Virus record (IMG/VR): IMGVR_UViG_3300032931_000192
Coordinates: 1 to 22,999 of that record
Length of the DNA stretch: 22,999 bases
DNA from: a virus
Reading direction: 5' to 3' (one strand)
The notes under the pieces are model-generated. The model searched no databases. It was not told the DNA's origin and was given only the letters and a program-made list of their open reading frames with translations. Position numbers and translations under genes: made by a program. How positions within the stretch are numbered: the stretch's first letter is position 1; the number at the start of each line of letters is the position of its first letter. This document shows, in pieces, positions 13,425 to 21,561 of the stretch.

Positions 13425-14543
13425 ATGGCAATCGACACCGGCAACACCGACAACGACCTCCAGGAAGACCCACGGTTCGGCTCAAGCGGCGACGACCAGA
13501 GCCTGCGCGAGACCCTCGAGTCCCAGTTCAAGGCCCAGGCCGACGCGCCCGAGGCCATCGAGAAGCAGCCCGGCGAGACCGACGCCCAGGCCGCGCAGCG
13601 GGTACGTGACGAGCGCGGCCGCTTCGCCAAGGGCGAGGCCCAGGCGCAGGATCAGGGCAAGCCTGCGCAGGATCAGGGCAAGCCCGCCACGCAGCAGGCC
13701 GCGCCTGCCCAGGCCGGCTTCGAGAAGCCCCCCGCCTCCTGGACGCCCGTCGCACGCGAGAAGTGGGCGGGCCTCGACCCCGAGGTGCGAAGCGAGGTCT
13801 ACCGTCGCGAGCGCGAGCACCAGCAGTACATGCAGCAGTCGGCCGGCAGCAGGCAGTTCGTCGAGGCCTTCGAGCGGACCATCAAGCCCTTCGAGCAGTT
13901 CATCGCGGCGGAGGGCGCGAACCCTCTCCAGGCCGTGCAGAACCTGATGCAGACCGCCGCCCAGCTTCGGGTCGGTGCGCCCGCGGCCAAGGCCCAACTG
14001 GTGGCCCAGATCGTCCAGCAGTACGGGATCGACATCGGCATGCTCGACAGCGCCCTGGCGGCCGGTCCGCAGCAGCGCCAGCAGCCCCAGGCTCAGCAGT
14101 TCCGGGACCCCCGCGTGGACCAGATCCTGCAGCAGCAACAGCAGTCCCAGCAGATGCAGGAGCAGCAGATCGAGGAGGCCATCGGGGGCGAGCTTCAGAC
14201 CTTCGCGGCAGACCCCGCGCATGAGTTCTTCCAGGACGTCCGGGGGATCATGGCCGACCTCGTCGAGGTCGCCGCGAAGCAGGGCGTGGTGCTCTCTGTC
14301 GACGACGCCTACGAGCGTGCTTGCCAGATCAATCCACAGGTGCGTACAATCATCACCCAGAGAAGTCAAGCGTCCAATGCGGGCACGTTGACTCAGGCAG
14401 CACTTCGAGCGAAGCGTGCTGCGTCGAGCGTCCGAGGTGACTCGACCCTGCCCGGAAACGGGGCCAGGGACCGGCTCACCCCCAAGGATGACTCGGTGCG
14501 GGGCATCCTCGAAGCTCAGTTCGCCCAGGCCCGTCAGGCCTGA
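13425..14543 (+). CDS. scaffold (prohead assembly) protein
   Basis: This 372-aa, highly charged, Gln/Ala-rich protein lies directly upstream of the major capsid gene, the usual place of the scaffold. It begins MAIDTGNTDNDLQEDPRFGS. It has an acidic disordered N-terminus, then RERGRF-KG-like RDERGRFAKG, a PASWTPVAREKWAGLDPEV block common in scaffold proteins of this phage group, and REREHQQYMQQ. A Gln-rich coiled coil follows, and the C-terminus has repeated Arg/Lys (ALRAKRAASSVRGDS) expected to bind coat protein. A 21-bp tandem duplication (13644-13684) gives the repeated QDQGKPA. The start is supported by AAGGAG. Confidence 0.82.
   Translation: MAIDTGNTDNDLQEDPRFGSSGDDQSLRETLESQFKAQADAPEAIEKQPGETDAQAAQRVRDERGRFAKGEAQAQDQGKPAQDQGKPATQQAAPAQAGFEKPPASWTPVAREKWAGLDPEVRSEVYRREREHQQYMQQSAGSRQFVEAFERTIKPFEQFIAAEGANPLQAVQNLMQTAAQLRVGAPAAKAQLVAQIVQQYGIDIGMLDSALAAGPQQRQQPQAQQFRDPRVDQILQQQQQSQQMQEQQIEEAIGGELQTFAADPAHEFFQDVRGIMADLVEVAAKQGVVLSVDDAYERACQINPQVRTIITQRSQASNAGTLTQAALRAKRAASSVRGDSTLPGNGARDRLTPKDDSVRGILEAQFAQARQA
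13644..13684 (+). repeat. tandem 21-bp duplication in scaffold gene
   Basis: GCGCAGGATCAGGGCAAGCC occurs at 13644-13663 and again at 13665-13684, in frame, producing AQDQGKPAQDQGKP in the disordered N-terminal part. This is a short in-frame slippage-type duplication. Confidence 0.85.
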
Positions 14544-14655
14544 GCACCCCGAGAGCGCATGCGCCCACTCGGTTCCTTGCAGCCTTGACCGGCTGGATGA
14601 ACCCTCTGGGCCATCTCCACAGGTCGGAACCTAACCCAACCACAGGAGCCTCTCA

Positions 14656-15621
14656 ATGCCGTTTCCGAACGTAAGCGACATCGTCGCGACCACCATCGAG
14701 CTTCGCTCGAAGAAGATCGCCGACAACGTCACCAAGAACAACGCCTTCCTGGCCCGCCTCAACCAGCGCGGGAACGTCCGCACCGCCTCGGGCGGCTCGG
14801 TCATCCTGGAAGAGATCTCCTTCGCCGAGAACGCCAACGCCAGTTGGTACTCGGGCTATGACCTTCTGCCGGTCGCCGCGCAGGACGTCATCAGTGCAGC
14901 CCAGTTCACCTGGAAGCAGGCCGCCTGCCCGGTGCTGATCTCGGGCCTGGACGAACTCCAGAACTCGGGCGAGCCCCGCATGATCGAACTGATGGAGGGC
15001 CGCATCAAGGTCGCCGAGAGTTCGATGATGAACCTGCTCGCGGCAGGCGTCTACTCCGACGGCACCGCTGCCGGCGGCAAGCAGGTCGTGGGCATCAACG
15101 CCGCGGTCCCGACCGCGCCCGCCACCGGCACCTACGGCGCCATCGACCGTGCCGTCTGGCCCTTCTGGCGCTCGCAGTACACCCTCACGGGTGCGGCCCT
15201 GACCAGCGCCACCGTCCAGGGTGCCTGGAACACCATGTGGGCCTCGCTGGTCCGCGGCATGGACCGGCCCGACCTGATCCTGGTCGACAACTTCATGTGG
15301 GGCATCTACACCGCCTCGCTGCAGTTGCTGCAGCGCTTCGCCTCTCCCGAGGTCGGCGCGCTCGGCTTCCCGGCCCTGAAGTACATGGACGCGGACGTCG
15401 TGCTGGACGGCGGCATCGGCGGCTACATGCCCTCGCGCACGGCCTTCTTCCTCAACACCAAGTACCTCTTCCTGCGCCCCCACGCAGACCGCAACATGGT
15501 CCCGCTCTCGCCCAACCGGCGCTATGCGATGAACCAGGACGCCGAGGCCCAGATCCTGGGCTGGGCGGGCAACATCACCTGCGCGGGCGCGCAGTTCCAA
15601 GGCCGGCTGCAGTCCGCGTAA
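14656..15621 (+). CDS. major capsid protein
   Basis: The protein is 321 aa. The N-terminal block ATTIELRSKKIADNVTKNNA (residues 11-30) followed by FLARL and a glycine-rich GG segment is, from memory, diagnostic of the coat proteins of the BPP-1-like podovirus group, usually annotated major capsid/head protein. Further matches are the IL-E-I-FAEN block, W-SGYDLLP, the AAQFTWKQAACPV strand and the LDELQNSGEP helix. Position after the scaffold, a strong SD (CAGGAG) and a terminator behind it fit high expression. A 112-nt leader-like gap separates it from the scaffold, with no promoter I can identify. Confidence 0.9.
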   Translation: MPFPNVSDIVATTIELRSKKIADNVTKNNAFLARLNQRGNVRTASGGSVILEEISFAENANASWYSGYDLLPVAAQDVISAAQFTWKQAACPVLISGLDELQNSGEPRMIELMEGRIKVAESSMMNLLAAGVYSDGTAAGGKQVVGINAAVPTAPATGTYGAIDRAVWPFWRSQYTLTGAALTSATVQGAWNTMWASLVRGMDRPDLILVDNFMWGIYTASLQLLQRFASPEVGALGFPALKYMDADVVLDGGIGGYMPSRTAFFLNTKYLFLRPHADRNMVPLSPNRRYAMNQDAEAQILGWAGNITCAGAQFQGRLQSA

Positions 15622-15641
15622 GCGGCTGCGCGGTTGCCATT

Positions 15642-15669
15642 CCCCGGGGCTCACCCCCTGGGGCTTTTT
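15642..15669 (+). terminator. intrinsic terminator after the major capsid gene
   Basis: CCCCGGGG (15642-15649) pairs with CCCC-T-GGGG (15655-15663, one bulged T) across a short CTCAC loop, followed by CTTTTT (15664-15669). It is 20 bases behind the capsid stop codon and just before the next gene's ribosome binding site. It probably ends part of the transcripts, so downstream genes receive less message. Confidence 0.8.
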
Positions 15670-15681
15670 GGAGACCAGCAG

Positions 15682-15849
15682 ATGAGCATGAACAAGCCGG
15701 ACGAGACGCAAGAGGCGGCACCTGCGGAGAAGGCCGAGGAGGCACCCGCAGAGGTCGTCGTGGAGGCCAAGGAGGCCCCCGTCGAGCCCGTCTACGCAAC
15801 CTCCCTCCACGACCCCGGTCACCCGCTGCACCACCTTCGCGGCGTCTGA
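15682..15849 (+). CDS. small acidic hypothetical protein, 55 aa
   Basis: This short gene starts at an ATG preceded by TTGGAG, which lies directly after the terminator tail. The product, MSMNKPDETQEAAPAEKAEE and onward, is Ala/Glu/Pro-rich and probably disordered in its first half. It ends with a more ordered DPGHPLHHLRGV. No family is recognised. Similar short acidic proteins sit between coat and decoration genes in related phages. A role as a minor capsid or assembly peptide is inference. Confidence 0.65.
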   Translation: MSMNKPDETQEAAPAEKAEEAPAEVVVEAKEAPVEPVYATSLHDPGHPLHHLRGV

Positions 15850-15876
15850 CAACCAAACCTCAGGAGCTACCTCACC

Positions 15877-16611
15877 ATGACTTGGACCCTCATCAATCGC
15901 CGGGCCGGCTACCCGAACATCGAAGCCCCGCCCCTCCCCGCACCTGCCAGCATCGCACTGCTGCCGATCAGCCCGGGCTTCATCACCTCTGCCGTCGACG
16001 ACACCTACGGTGGCGGGGAGTTCGTCTGGGCCCGCGCCTCGGCGGCCATCCGCCAGTTCGGCCTCGTCACGCTGCTGCCGGTCTGGAGCCCCACCACCAG
16101 GACCTACACCTACAACGCGACCGAGGTCGCGAACGTCGCCAACCTCGGCCAGCCCCTGGGCGTGGCCCAGTACGCGATGACCGTCGGCCAGTTCGGTTGG
16201 TTCCAGATCCAGGGCGTGACCCCGATCTCGGCAACGGCCACGGTCGCGGCAGGCGTGACCTTCGGCATCACTGCCGCCGGTCAGGTCGGCGCGAACACCG
16301 CCGGCAAGCAGGTCCTGGGCGCTGTCGCGGTGGCACCCTCCACCCTGGCGGTGGTCAAGACCGGCGCGACCGGCCGCTCGGGCGACACCGTGATCAACGT
16401 CGGCGACGTCCAGGGTCTGTTCATCGGCATGGCCCTGACCGGCACCGGCGTCGGCGCGGGCGTGATCGCCAGCATCGACCCGCTGAACCGCTACGTGGTC
16501 AACAGCGTGGCGAACACCGCCGACATCAACGGCACCTCGCTCACGGGCACCGCGACCGGCTTCATCGTCGCCCTGCTCAATCGCTCCTTCGCGCAGGGTG
16601 CGATCACCTAA
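15877..16611 (+). CDS. head decoration/stabilisation-like protein, 244 aa
   Basis: The protein is beta-rich, with few charges and many Gly, Ala, Thr and Val, as in decoration or fibre-like capsid proteins. The first half contains ITSAVDDTYGGGEFVWARA and GQPLGVAQYAMTVGQFGWFQI, segments I recall from proteins behind the coat gene in BPP-1-like phages. The second half contains two Gly/Val-rich repeats (AVVKTGATGRSGDTVINVGD and the ALTGTGVGAGVIASID block), typical of phage surface-adhesin-type domains. The start follows CAGGAGCTACCTCACC. It lies between two terminators with the small acidic gene, so these two form a sub-operon with expression separate from tail genes. Confidence 0.65.
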   Translation: MTWTLINRRAGYPNIEAPPLPAPASIALLPISPGFITSAVDDTYGGGEFVWARASAAIRQFGLVTLLPVWSPTTRTYTYNATEVANVANLGQPLGVAQYAMTVGQFGWFQIQGVTPISATATVAAGVTFGITAAGQVGANTAGKQVLGAVAVAPSTLAVVKTGATGRSGDTVINVGDVQGLFIGMALTGTGVGAGVIASIDPLNRYVVNSVANTADINGTSLTGTATGFIVALLNRSFAQGAIT

Positions 16612-16629
16612 GCCGAAAGGCTTGGCCTG

Positions 16630-16667
16630 GGCCCGCGCTCGATGGCTCGATGCGCGGGCCTTTCTTC
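16630..16667 (+). terminator. intrinsic terminator after the decoration-like gene
   Basis: GGCCCGCGC (16630-16638) pairs perfectly with GCGCGGGCC (16652-16660). The loop can extend the stem with TCGA/TCGA, and the tail is TTTCTTC (16661-16667). It lies about 20 bases after the stop at 16611. Confidence 0.8.
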
Positions 16668-16686
16668 ACCAACTGGAGATTCCGAC

Positions 16687-17271
16687 ATGGAACAGTACGA
16701 CGGCAACCCGGCAGACTTCGCGACCCCCAACGCAGGCGACGACAAGCTCTTCGTCGTCTTCTACATGGGCATCCTTCAGGATCAGGCCCGCTCCGAGGAG
16801 GAGGGCCGACCGATCTATCACGACGTCGAGTGGATTCGGATCATCACCCCCGGCGACAACACCATGCGGATCGAGCGCCCGGTCACGGCCGACGAGCGCC
16901 GCCGCTTCCCGCGCCAGTACGCGGCCTTCAAGAACGGCATGAAGGACGAGGACCAGACCCCGGGCATGCGCCTCTCGGAGTGGCCGATGGTCTCCCGGGC
17001 CATGGCCGAGGAGCTTCGCGGCATCAAGATCTACACCGTCGAGCAGGTCGCCGAACTCCGCGACGACGTCATGCTCCGGGTCCCGGGTCTGGTCTCGCTC
17101 AAGAAGCAGGCCCAGGTCTGGCTGGGCAAGACCAAGGACAGCGCAGCGGCCGCCAAGACCGCCAAGCAACTCGAGGACCTGCGCGCGCAGAACGAGTCCC
17201 TCCAGGAGGCCAACAAGAAGCTCCTGGAGCGTGTCGATGCCCTGATGGGCAAGCTCTCGGCGAACGCCTGA
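16687..17271 (+). CDS. conserved structural-module protein with C-terminal coiled coil, 194 aa
   Basis: The middle block holds WIRIITPGD, IERPVTADERRRFPRQYAAF-KNG, then LSEWPMVSRAMAEELRGI and YTVEQVAELRDD. It matches from memory a family in phages between coat and tail-adaptor genes; it has no assigned function but is widely conserved. The last 50 residues (KQLEDLRAQNESLQEANKKL and beyond) have a heptad pattern and form a coiled coil. The start at 16687 has CTGGAG about ten bases upstream. The position after a terminator suggests lower expression than capsid proteins. A connector-associated or tail assembly role is inference. Confidence 0.75.
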   Translation: MEQYDGNPADFATPNAGDDKLFVVFYMGILQDQARSEEEGRPIYHDVEWIRIITPGDNTMRIERPVTADERRRFPRQYAAFKNGMKDEDQTPGMRLSEWPMVSRAMAEELRGIKIYTVEQVAELRDDVMLRVPGLVSLKKQAQVWLGKTKDSAAAAKTAKQLEDLRAQNESLQEANKKLLERVDALMGKLSANA

Positions 17272-17284
17272 GCGAGGGGCGGCC

Positions 17285-18022
17285 ATGCCCGACTTCAATC
17301 GGTACGAGACGGCCCTGACCATCGTTCAGCGCACGCTGCGCAGGATGGGCCTGACCGTGCCCGCCTTCGTTTACACGGGCAGTGACGAGACTGCCCTGCA
17401 GATGGGGGAGCTACTGAACCAAGTCGGGCGGCGGCTGCTGACCGAGAACGATGAGGGCTGGCAGCAACTCAACAAGACCTGGGCCCTGAGCACCGTCTCG
17501 CCCACGGTCCTCTACGACCTCCCGAGCGACTACGACGCCTTCATCGACTCGACCTTCTGGAACAACACCACCCGGCTGCCCCTCATCGGCCCGGTCAGTG
17601 CCCAGCAGTGGAACATGCTCAAGGCCCGGGCCTTGGGTGCCTCCACGCTCTCGCTGATCTACAGGCTGCGGGGCTCGCAGCTTGAGTTCTATCAGGTCCC
17701 GAGCGCGATGGATCTGCGCATCGACTATCGCTCCCGGGGCTGGGTGCGGCTCGCCGACGGCTCCACCTTCAGGGACTACGCATCGAACGACGACGACACC
17801 CTGCTCTGGGACACCGAGCTAGTGTGCGCCGGTCTGAAGCTGGCCTTCATGGAGGCCAAGGGCTTCGACTCGACCGCCGCCAAGCGCGACTACGACAACC
17901 TGCTCGAGGTCGAGATCGCCGCAGACCGCGACGCACCCACCCTGAGCGCATCCCGCGGCTCGCAGGGCGAGCCTCTCATCTCGCCCTGGTTCAACCTGCC
18001 CGACACGGGCTACGGGGTCTGA
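17285..18022 (+). CDS. head-tail adaptor, tail tubular protein A-like, 245 aa
   Basis: The N-terminal segment FNRYETALTIVQRTLRRMGL (4-23) followed by a conserved helix block and the LLTENDEGWQQLNKTWALST segment match the gatekeeper/tail-tubular-A-type adaptors of short-tailed phages. So do LPSDYDAFIDSTFWNNTTRLPL-IGP and WDTELVCAGLKLAFMEAKGFD. In these phages the adaptor ring attaches below the portal and starts the tail. The start is supported by GAGGGGCGGCC. The neighbours, coiled-coil protein upstream and nozzle-like protein downstream two bases away, fit. The gene carries the one minus-oriented copy of CGTGTAAACG. Confidence 0.78.
   Translation: MPDFNRYETALTIVQRTLRRMGLTVPAFVYTGSDETALQMGELLNQVGRRLLTENDEGWQQLNKTWALSTVSPTVLYDLPSDYDAFIDSTFWNNTTRLPLIGPVSAQQWNMLKARALGASTLSLIYRLRGSQLEFYQVPSAMDLRIDYRSRGWVRLADGSTFRDYASNDDDTLLWDTELVCAGLKLAFMEAKGFDSTAAKRDYDNLLEVEIAADRDAPTLSASRGSQGEPLISPWFNLPDTGYGV
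17368..17377 (-). repeat. CGTGTAAACG word, copy 5 (minus orientation, inside adaptor gene)
   Basis: The plus strand reads CGTTTACACG, in codons TTC GTT TAC ACG (Phe-Val-Tyr-Thr). It is the only copy on the minus strand. Confidence 0.8.
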
Positions 18023-18024
18023 TC

Positions 18025-19704
18025 ATGGGCCTGACCCGTCGACAGATGGTCCCGAAGAGGACGCCCCAGAGGGCCGACCAGAGGCTCAAGACGGTCCCTG
18101 CGCCCTTCCTCGGGCTGAACTCGACCGACGCCCTCTCGGAGATGGCCCTGACCGACGCCCTGGAGATGGACAACATCATCTCCGCAGAGGTCGGGCTGGC
18201 CGTCCGCGAGGGCTACTATGCCCACGCCGCGAACGTCGGAGGGAACAGCCCCGTGAGGCCCATCGGGACCGTGATGGCCTACGCAGGCGCGCCCGCGAAC
18301 AGCATCGCGAACCCGGCCACCACGCTCAAGATCTTCGCCGCCACCGACTTCGGGATCTACGACGTCACGACCCCCGGGGACAAGGTCGCGGTGGCGGCCC
18401 TGATGGCCCTCTCCGGGACCACCGGCGCGGGCCGCATGAGCATCGTCCAGGCCACCACCGGCGGGACCCTGCAGTACCTTGTGGCCTGCAGCGAGACCGA
18501 CGGGGGCTACCTCTACGACGGCGCGACCTGGATCAAGATGACCAACATCGGCGGCCCAGGCCCCGGGATCATCACCGGCTGTGACCCGACCCTCTTCGTC
18601 CAGGTGGTGCAGTGGAAGCGTCGACTGATGTTCGTCGAGCGAGCCAGCACCCGGGTCTGGATTCTCCCCATCGACTCCGTTGGTGGTGCCGCTCAACTCT
18701 TCGACTTCGGTGCGCAACTGCGCAACGGTGGGGCCCTGCTCGGGCTCATCAACTGGACCCAGGACGATGGTGTCGGGGTCGACGACCGTCTGGTGGTCTT
18801 CGGCTCTGCAGGCGACGTCGCGATCTACGAGGGCACCGACCCGACCAACGCGGCGACCTTCGGGACGGTCGGTACGTGGTTCGTCGGAGCGCCCCCGGTC
18901 GGGCGCAGGTGCTTCACCAGCGTCGGCGGCAACCCCTACCTGCTGACCACCTTCGGGATCATCCCGGTGGCCCTGCTGGTGCAGGGCGGCCTGGACAACA
19001 TCCTCACCTCCGACACGCAGTTGCTGAAGCAACTCCGCAAGATCCAGCAGACCATCAACATCGACTTCCAGACGGCCCTCAACAGCGTCGGCTGGGAGAT
19101 GCTGATGGTCAGCTCCAAGGCCCTGTTGGTCGTTGCACGACCCCCGACCGACGGGGGCGAGCTTATCCAGTACGCATTCCACCTCCACAACAACGCGTGG
19201 TGTCGGTTCGTCGGAATCCCCGCCACGACCTGGGCGCGGGTCCTCTCGGACGTCTACGGCGGCACCTCTGACGGTCGCGTGCTCCGCCTCCTGTCAGGCT
19301 ACACCGACGGTGCCGACATCGCCGGCGCGGGCGCGACCGAGATCACCTCCAGGGTGACCCCGGCCTTCAACTACCTCGACAACCCGGCCGTCCAGAAGCA
19401 GATGCTGATGATCAAGCCGACCTTCCTCGGGCAGCAGGAGCCGGCCTGGGGCGTGGCGATGAACGTCGACTTCGAGGTGACTGCGAACCCGACCATCCCG
19501 GCACCCCCGGTGCCCGCAGGCGCGCTCTGGAACTCGGCCCTGTGGGACTCGGCGACCTGGGGAGGTGCCAACACCACCCAGGGCTCCTGGCGCTCGGTCT
19601 CGGGCCTGGGCTTCACCATGGCACCCACGGTGTTGATGAAGACCACCACACAGACCGTTCTGACCGGCTACCAGTACATGTTCAAGCAGGGAGGGCCCTT
19701 CTGA
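18025..19704 (+). CDS. tail nozzle / tail tubular protein B-like protein, 559 aa
   Basis: This large beta-rich protein follows the adaptor by two bases. The N-terminal MGLTRRQMVPKRTPQRADQR leads into VPAPFLGLNSTDALSEMALTDA and DNIISAEVGLAVREGY. From memory that is the start of the beta-propeller tail proteins in this phage group (often annotated phage stabilisation or tail tubular B-like). Propeller-like blades with LFVQVVQWKRRLMFVE, DRLVVFGSAGDVAIYEG and NNAWCRFVGIPA follow. The C-terminal end contains ALWNSALWDSATWGG (about 500-514), a W-repeat also seen in relatives. It likely forms the tail tube/nozzle through which DNA passes. No strong Shine-Dalgarno; translation is probably coupled to the adaptor gene. 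Confidence 0.75.
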   Translation: MGLTRRQMVPKRTPQRADQRLKTVPAPFLGLNSTDALSEMALTDALEMDNIISAEVGLAVREGYYAHAANVGGNSPVRPIGTVMAYAGAPANSIANPATTLKIFAATDFGIYDVTTPGDKVAVAALMALSGTTGAGRMSIVQATTGGTLQYLVACSETDGGYLYDGATWIKMTNIGGPGPGIITGCDPTLFVQVVQWKRRLMFVERASTRVWILPIDSVGGAAQLFDFGAQLRNGGALLGLINWTQDDGVGVDDRLVVFGSAGDVAIYEGTDPTNAATFGTVGTWFVGAPPVGRRCFTSVGGNPYLLTTFGIIPVALLVQGGLDNILTSDTQLLKQLRKIQQTINIDFQTALNSVGWEMLMVSSKALLVVARPPTDGGELIQYAFHLHNNAWCRFVGIPATTWARVLSDVYGGTSDGRVLRLLSGYTDGADIAGAGATEITSRVTPAFNYLDNPAVQKQMLMIKPTFLGQQEPAWGVAMNVDFEVTANPTIPAPPVPAGALWNSALWDSATWGGANTTQGSWRSVSGLGFTMAPTVLMKTTTQTVLTGYQYMFKQGGPF

Positions 19705-20144
19705 TGCTCGAGGTGAACGTGCCCAGCATGGTCTGGGAGTTCCTGCACGACAGGCTGAAGCTGCACGCCAGCGCCGACTTCAGGGGCGTCCTCTGGGCCT
19801 CCGAGGATCGTCGCGGCACGCCGATGACGATGGACGACGTCGCGGCAGCCGTCGGCTTCAACACCTTCATCGGCAAGACCTGCTGCATGCACGTGGTGGT
19901 CCAGGAGCCGCAGCACGTGACCCGGAAGATGATCCGGGACGCCTTCGACTACGCATTCAACGTCGCCAAGGTCGAGGTGATCTTCGGCCCTGTCGACTCC
20001 ACCAACGCCGCCGCAATCGAGTTCGACAAGCGGATCGGCTTCAGGGAGATCGGTCGCTTCCCGGGCGCAGGCCTCGAGGGCGATCTGGTCCTGTTCGCAA
20101 TGACCCGAGACGAGTGCCGTTGGATTCGCGGCAAGGAGCACTGA
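19704..20144 (+). CDS. GNAT-family acetyltransferase, 146 aa
   Basis: The ATG shares its first base with the stop of the preceding gene (TGATG), so translation is coupled. The C-terminal half has the GNAT signature in phages: VIFGPVDSTNAAAIEFDKRI, GF-EIGRFPGAG, then DLVLFAMTRDECRWI. The core acetyl-CoA loop, usually Q/R-x-x-G-x-G/A, is replaced by HVTRKMIRDAF, so activity is not guaranteed. Small acetyltransferases are found in the tail modules of several podovirus groups. They may modify host or virion proteins, but no substrate is known. Confidence 0.8.
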   Translation: MLEVNVPSMVWEFLHDRLKLHASADFRGVLWASEDRRGTPMTMDDVAAAVGFNTFIGKTCCMHVVVQEPQHVTRKMIRDAFDYAFNVAKVEVIFGPVDSTNAAAIEFDKRIGFREIGRFPGAGLEGDLVLFAMTRDECRWIRGKEH

Positions 20145-20145
20145 C

Positions 20146-21294
20146 ATGGGCGGCAAGAGCGGACCGGCACCCCCGGACTACACGGCCGCGGCAGAGCGGC
20201 AGGCGCAGTCCTCGCGGGAGGCCACGACCACGCAGAACTGGGCCAACCGACCGGACCAGAACAACCCCTGGGGTAGCACCTCATGGCAGTCTGCCTCGGA
20301 CGTCGACCCCTCCACAGGGCAGAAGGTCACCCGGTGGACCCAGAACACTTCGCTGAACCCGAACGTGCAGGGCGCTCTGGACTCCCAGATCGACCTGCAG
20401 CGGGGCCGCAGCGAGCTTGGCGCGAGCATGCTGGGCCGCGCCAAGCAGGAGCTTGGGCAGCCCATGGAGTGGGGCCAGTTCGGTGAGTACAAGAACGCCC
20501 CGAACGCCCGACCCTTCGAGTTCGGCAGCGCCCAGGACGCGCGCGCCAGGGCCGAGGAGAATGCCTACAAGTCCGCGACCTCTCGCCTCGACCCGCAGTG
20601 GCAGCAGCGGGCAGGGGACCTCGAGTCCCAACTCGCGAACAAGGGCATCACCCGCAACAGCGATGCCTACTCGCGTGCGATGGGCGACTTCGACCGCTCC
20701 CGGAACGACGCATACCAGCAGGCCCAGATGGGTGCCATCAGTGCAGGCGGGAACGAGGCTCAGCGGAACGTCGGGATGGACCTCAACATCAACCAGCAGG
20801 GCTTCAACCAGGACCTACAGTCCACGCAGGCCCAGAACAACATCCGCCAGCAGCAGATCGCCGAAGAGATGCAGAGGCGGGGCTTCAGCCTGAACGAGAT
20901 CAACGCCGCGATCAGCGGCCAGCAGGTCTCCGCCCCGCAGTTCCAGCCCTTCAGCATGGCCGGTGCCTCGGCCCCGGTGAACTACATGGGCGCTGCCCAG
21001 CAGCAGTACCAGGGTGCGCAGGACCAGTGGCAGAACCAGAACGCCGGCCTGGGCAACATCCTCGGTGCCGCCGGCCAGGTCGGTTCAGCCTTCATGTTCT
21101 CGGATCGCCGGCTGAAGGCCGACGTCAAGCGCATCGGGACCCACACCCTCGGGTTCGGGATCTACCTGATGCGGTACATCGGCGAGACCCGGATGCGGGT
21201 CGGTGTCATCGCGCAGGAGGTCCAACGCTACCGACCGGATCTTGTCCGGGACGGCGGTGGCGGGGTCCTCCAGGTCAACTACAAGGAGCTTTGA
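20146..21294 (+). CDS. tail-associated protein with C-terminal S74-type chaperone domain, 382 aa
   Basis: The last 64 residues (about 319-382) begin SDRRLKADVKRIG and continue with YLMRYIGETRMRVGVIAQEV, ending DGGGGVLQVNYKEL. This is the pattern of Peptidase_S74 intramolecular chaperone domains found on phage tail fibres and spikes, where the domain helps trimerisation and is often cleaved off. The first 300 residues, however, are Gln/Asn/Ala-rich and helical (NWANRPDQNNPWGS, repeated QQ and NQQG), not a fibre-like beta structure. The region near residue 305 is hydrophobic (LGNILGAAGQVGSAFMF). An ejection or tail-tip protein is as plausible as a fibre. The start has AAGGAG before it. Confidence 0.75.
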   Translation: MGGKSGPAPPDYTAAAERQAQSSREATTTQNWANRPDQNNPWGSTSWQSASDVDPSTGQKVTRWTQNTSLNPNVQGALDSQIDLQRGRSELGASMLGRAKQELGQPMEWGQFGEYKNAPNARPFEFGSAQDARARAEENAYKSATSRLDPQWQQRAGDLESQLANKGITRNSDAYSRAMGDFDRSRNDAYQQAQMGAISAGGNEAQRNVGMDLNINQQGFNQDLQSTQAQNNIRQQQIAEEMQRRGFSLNEINAAISGQQVSAPQFQPFSMAGASAPVNYMGAAQQQYQGAQDQWQNQNAGLGNILGAAGQVGSAFMFSDRRLKADVKRIGTHTLGFGIYLMRYIGETRMRVGVIAQEVQRYRPDLVRDGGGGVLQVNYKEL

Positions 21295-21295
21295 G

Positions 21296-21559
21296 ATGCC
21301 CAACAACTACGGCAAGCCCACCACAACCCTCAACGCGGTCGGCAGTCGGGGTAGGATCGTCGACAGCGCCGTCGATGCCGCCACCGGGAACGTCGACCCG
21401 ACCCCGGCCCAGAGCCAGTCGGCCGCGACCCCCTCCCGGAACGCAGGCATGAGCCAGAGCGACTTCGGCAACGGGCGCAGGCTCACCCCCGAGCAGGCTG
21501 CAGCGAAGCAGGCCAAGCTGGCGGAGATGCTCCGCCGCCGCAACCCGGAGGGCTTCTGA
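21296..21559 (+). CDS. hypothetical structural-module protein, 87 aa
   Basis: This small Ser/Thr/Ala-rich protein begins MPNNYGKPTTTLNAVGSRGR, is likely disordered in the first two thirds, and has a basic helical end (LTPEQAAAKQAKLAEMLRRR). The start follows AAGGAG inside the preceding gene's last codons. It sits two bases from the next gene. No family is recognised; proteins like this are common just before ejection-protein genes. Confidence 0.65.
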   Translation: MPNNYGKPTTTLNAVGSRGRIVDSAVDAATGNVDPTPAQSQSAATPSRNAGMSQSDFGNGRRLTPEQAAAKQAKLAEMLRRRNPEGF

Positions 21560-21561
21560 CC

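Noticed and set aside
14544-14655. Promoter for the major capsid gene (TTGACC at 14585)
   Set aside because: No acceptable -10 box occurs 16-18 bases downstream (GGGCCA), so the hexamer is probably chance.
15237-17318. 693-codon plus-strand frame spanning the capsid end, decoration and coiled-coil genes
   Set aside because: It runs through two intrinsic terminators and out of phase with four better-supported genes, giving an Arg/Gly/Pro-rich product typical of a shadow frame.
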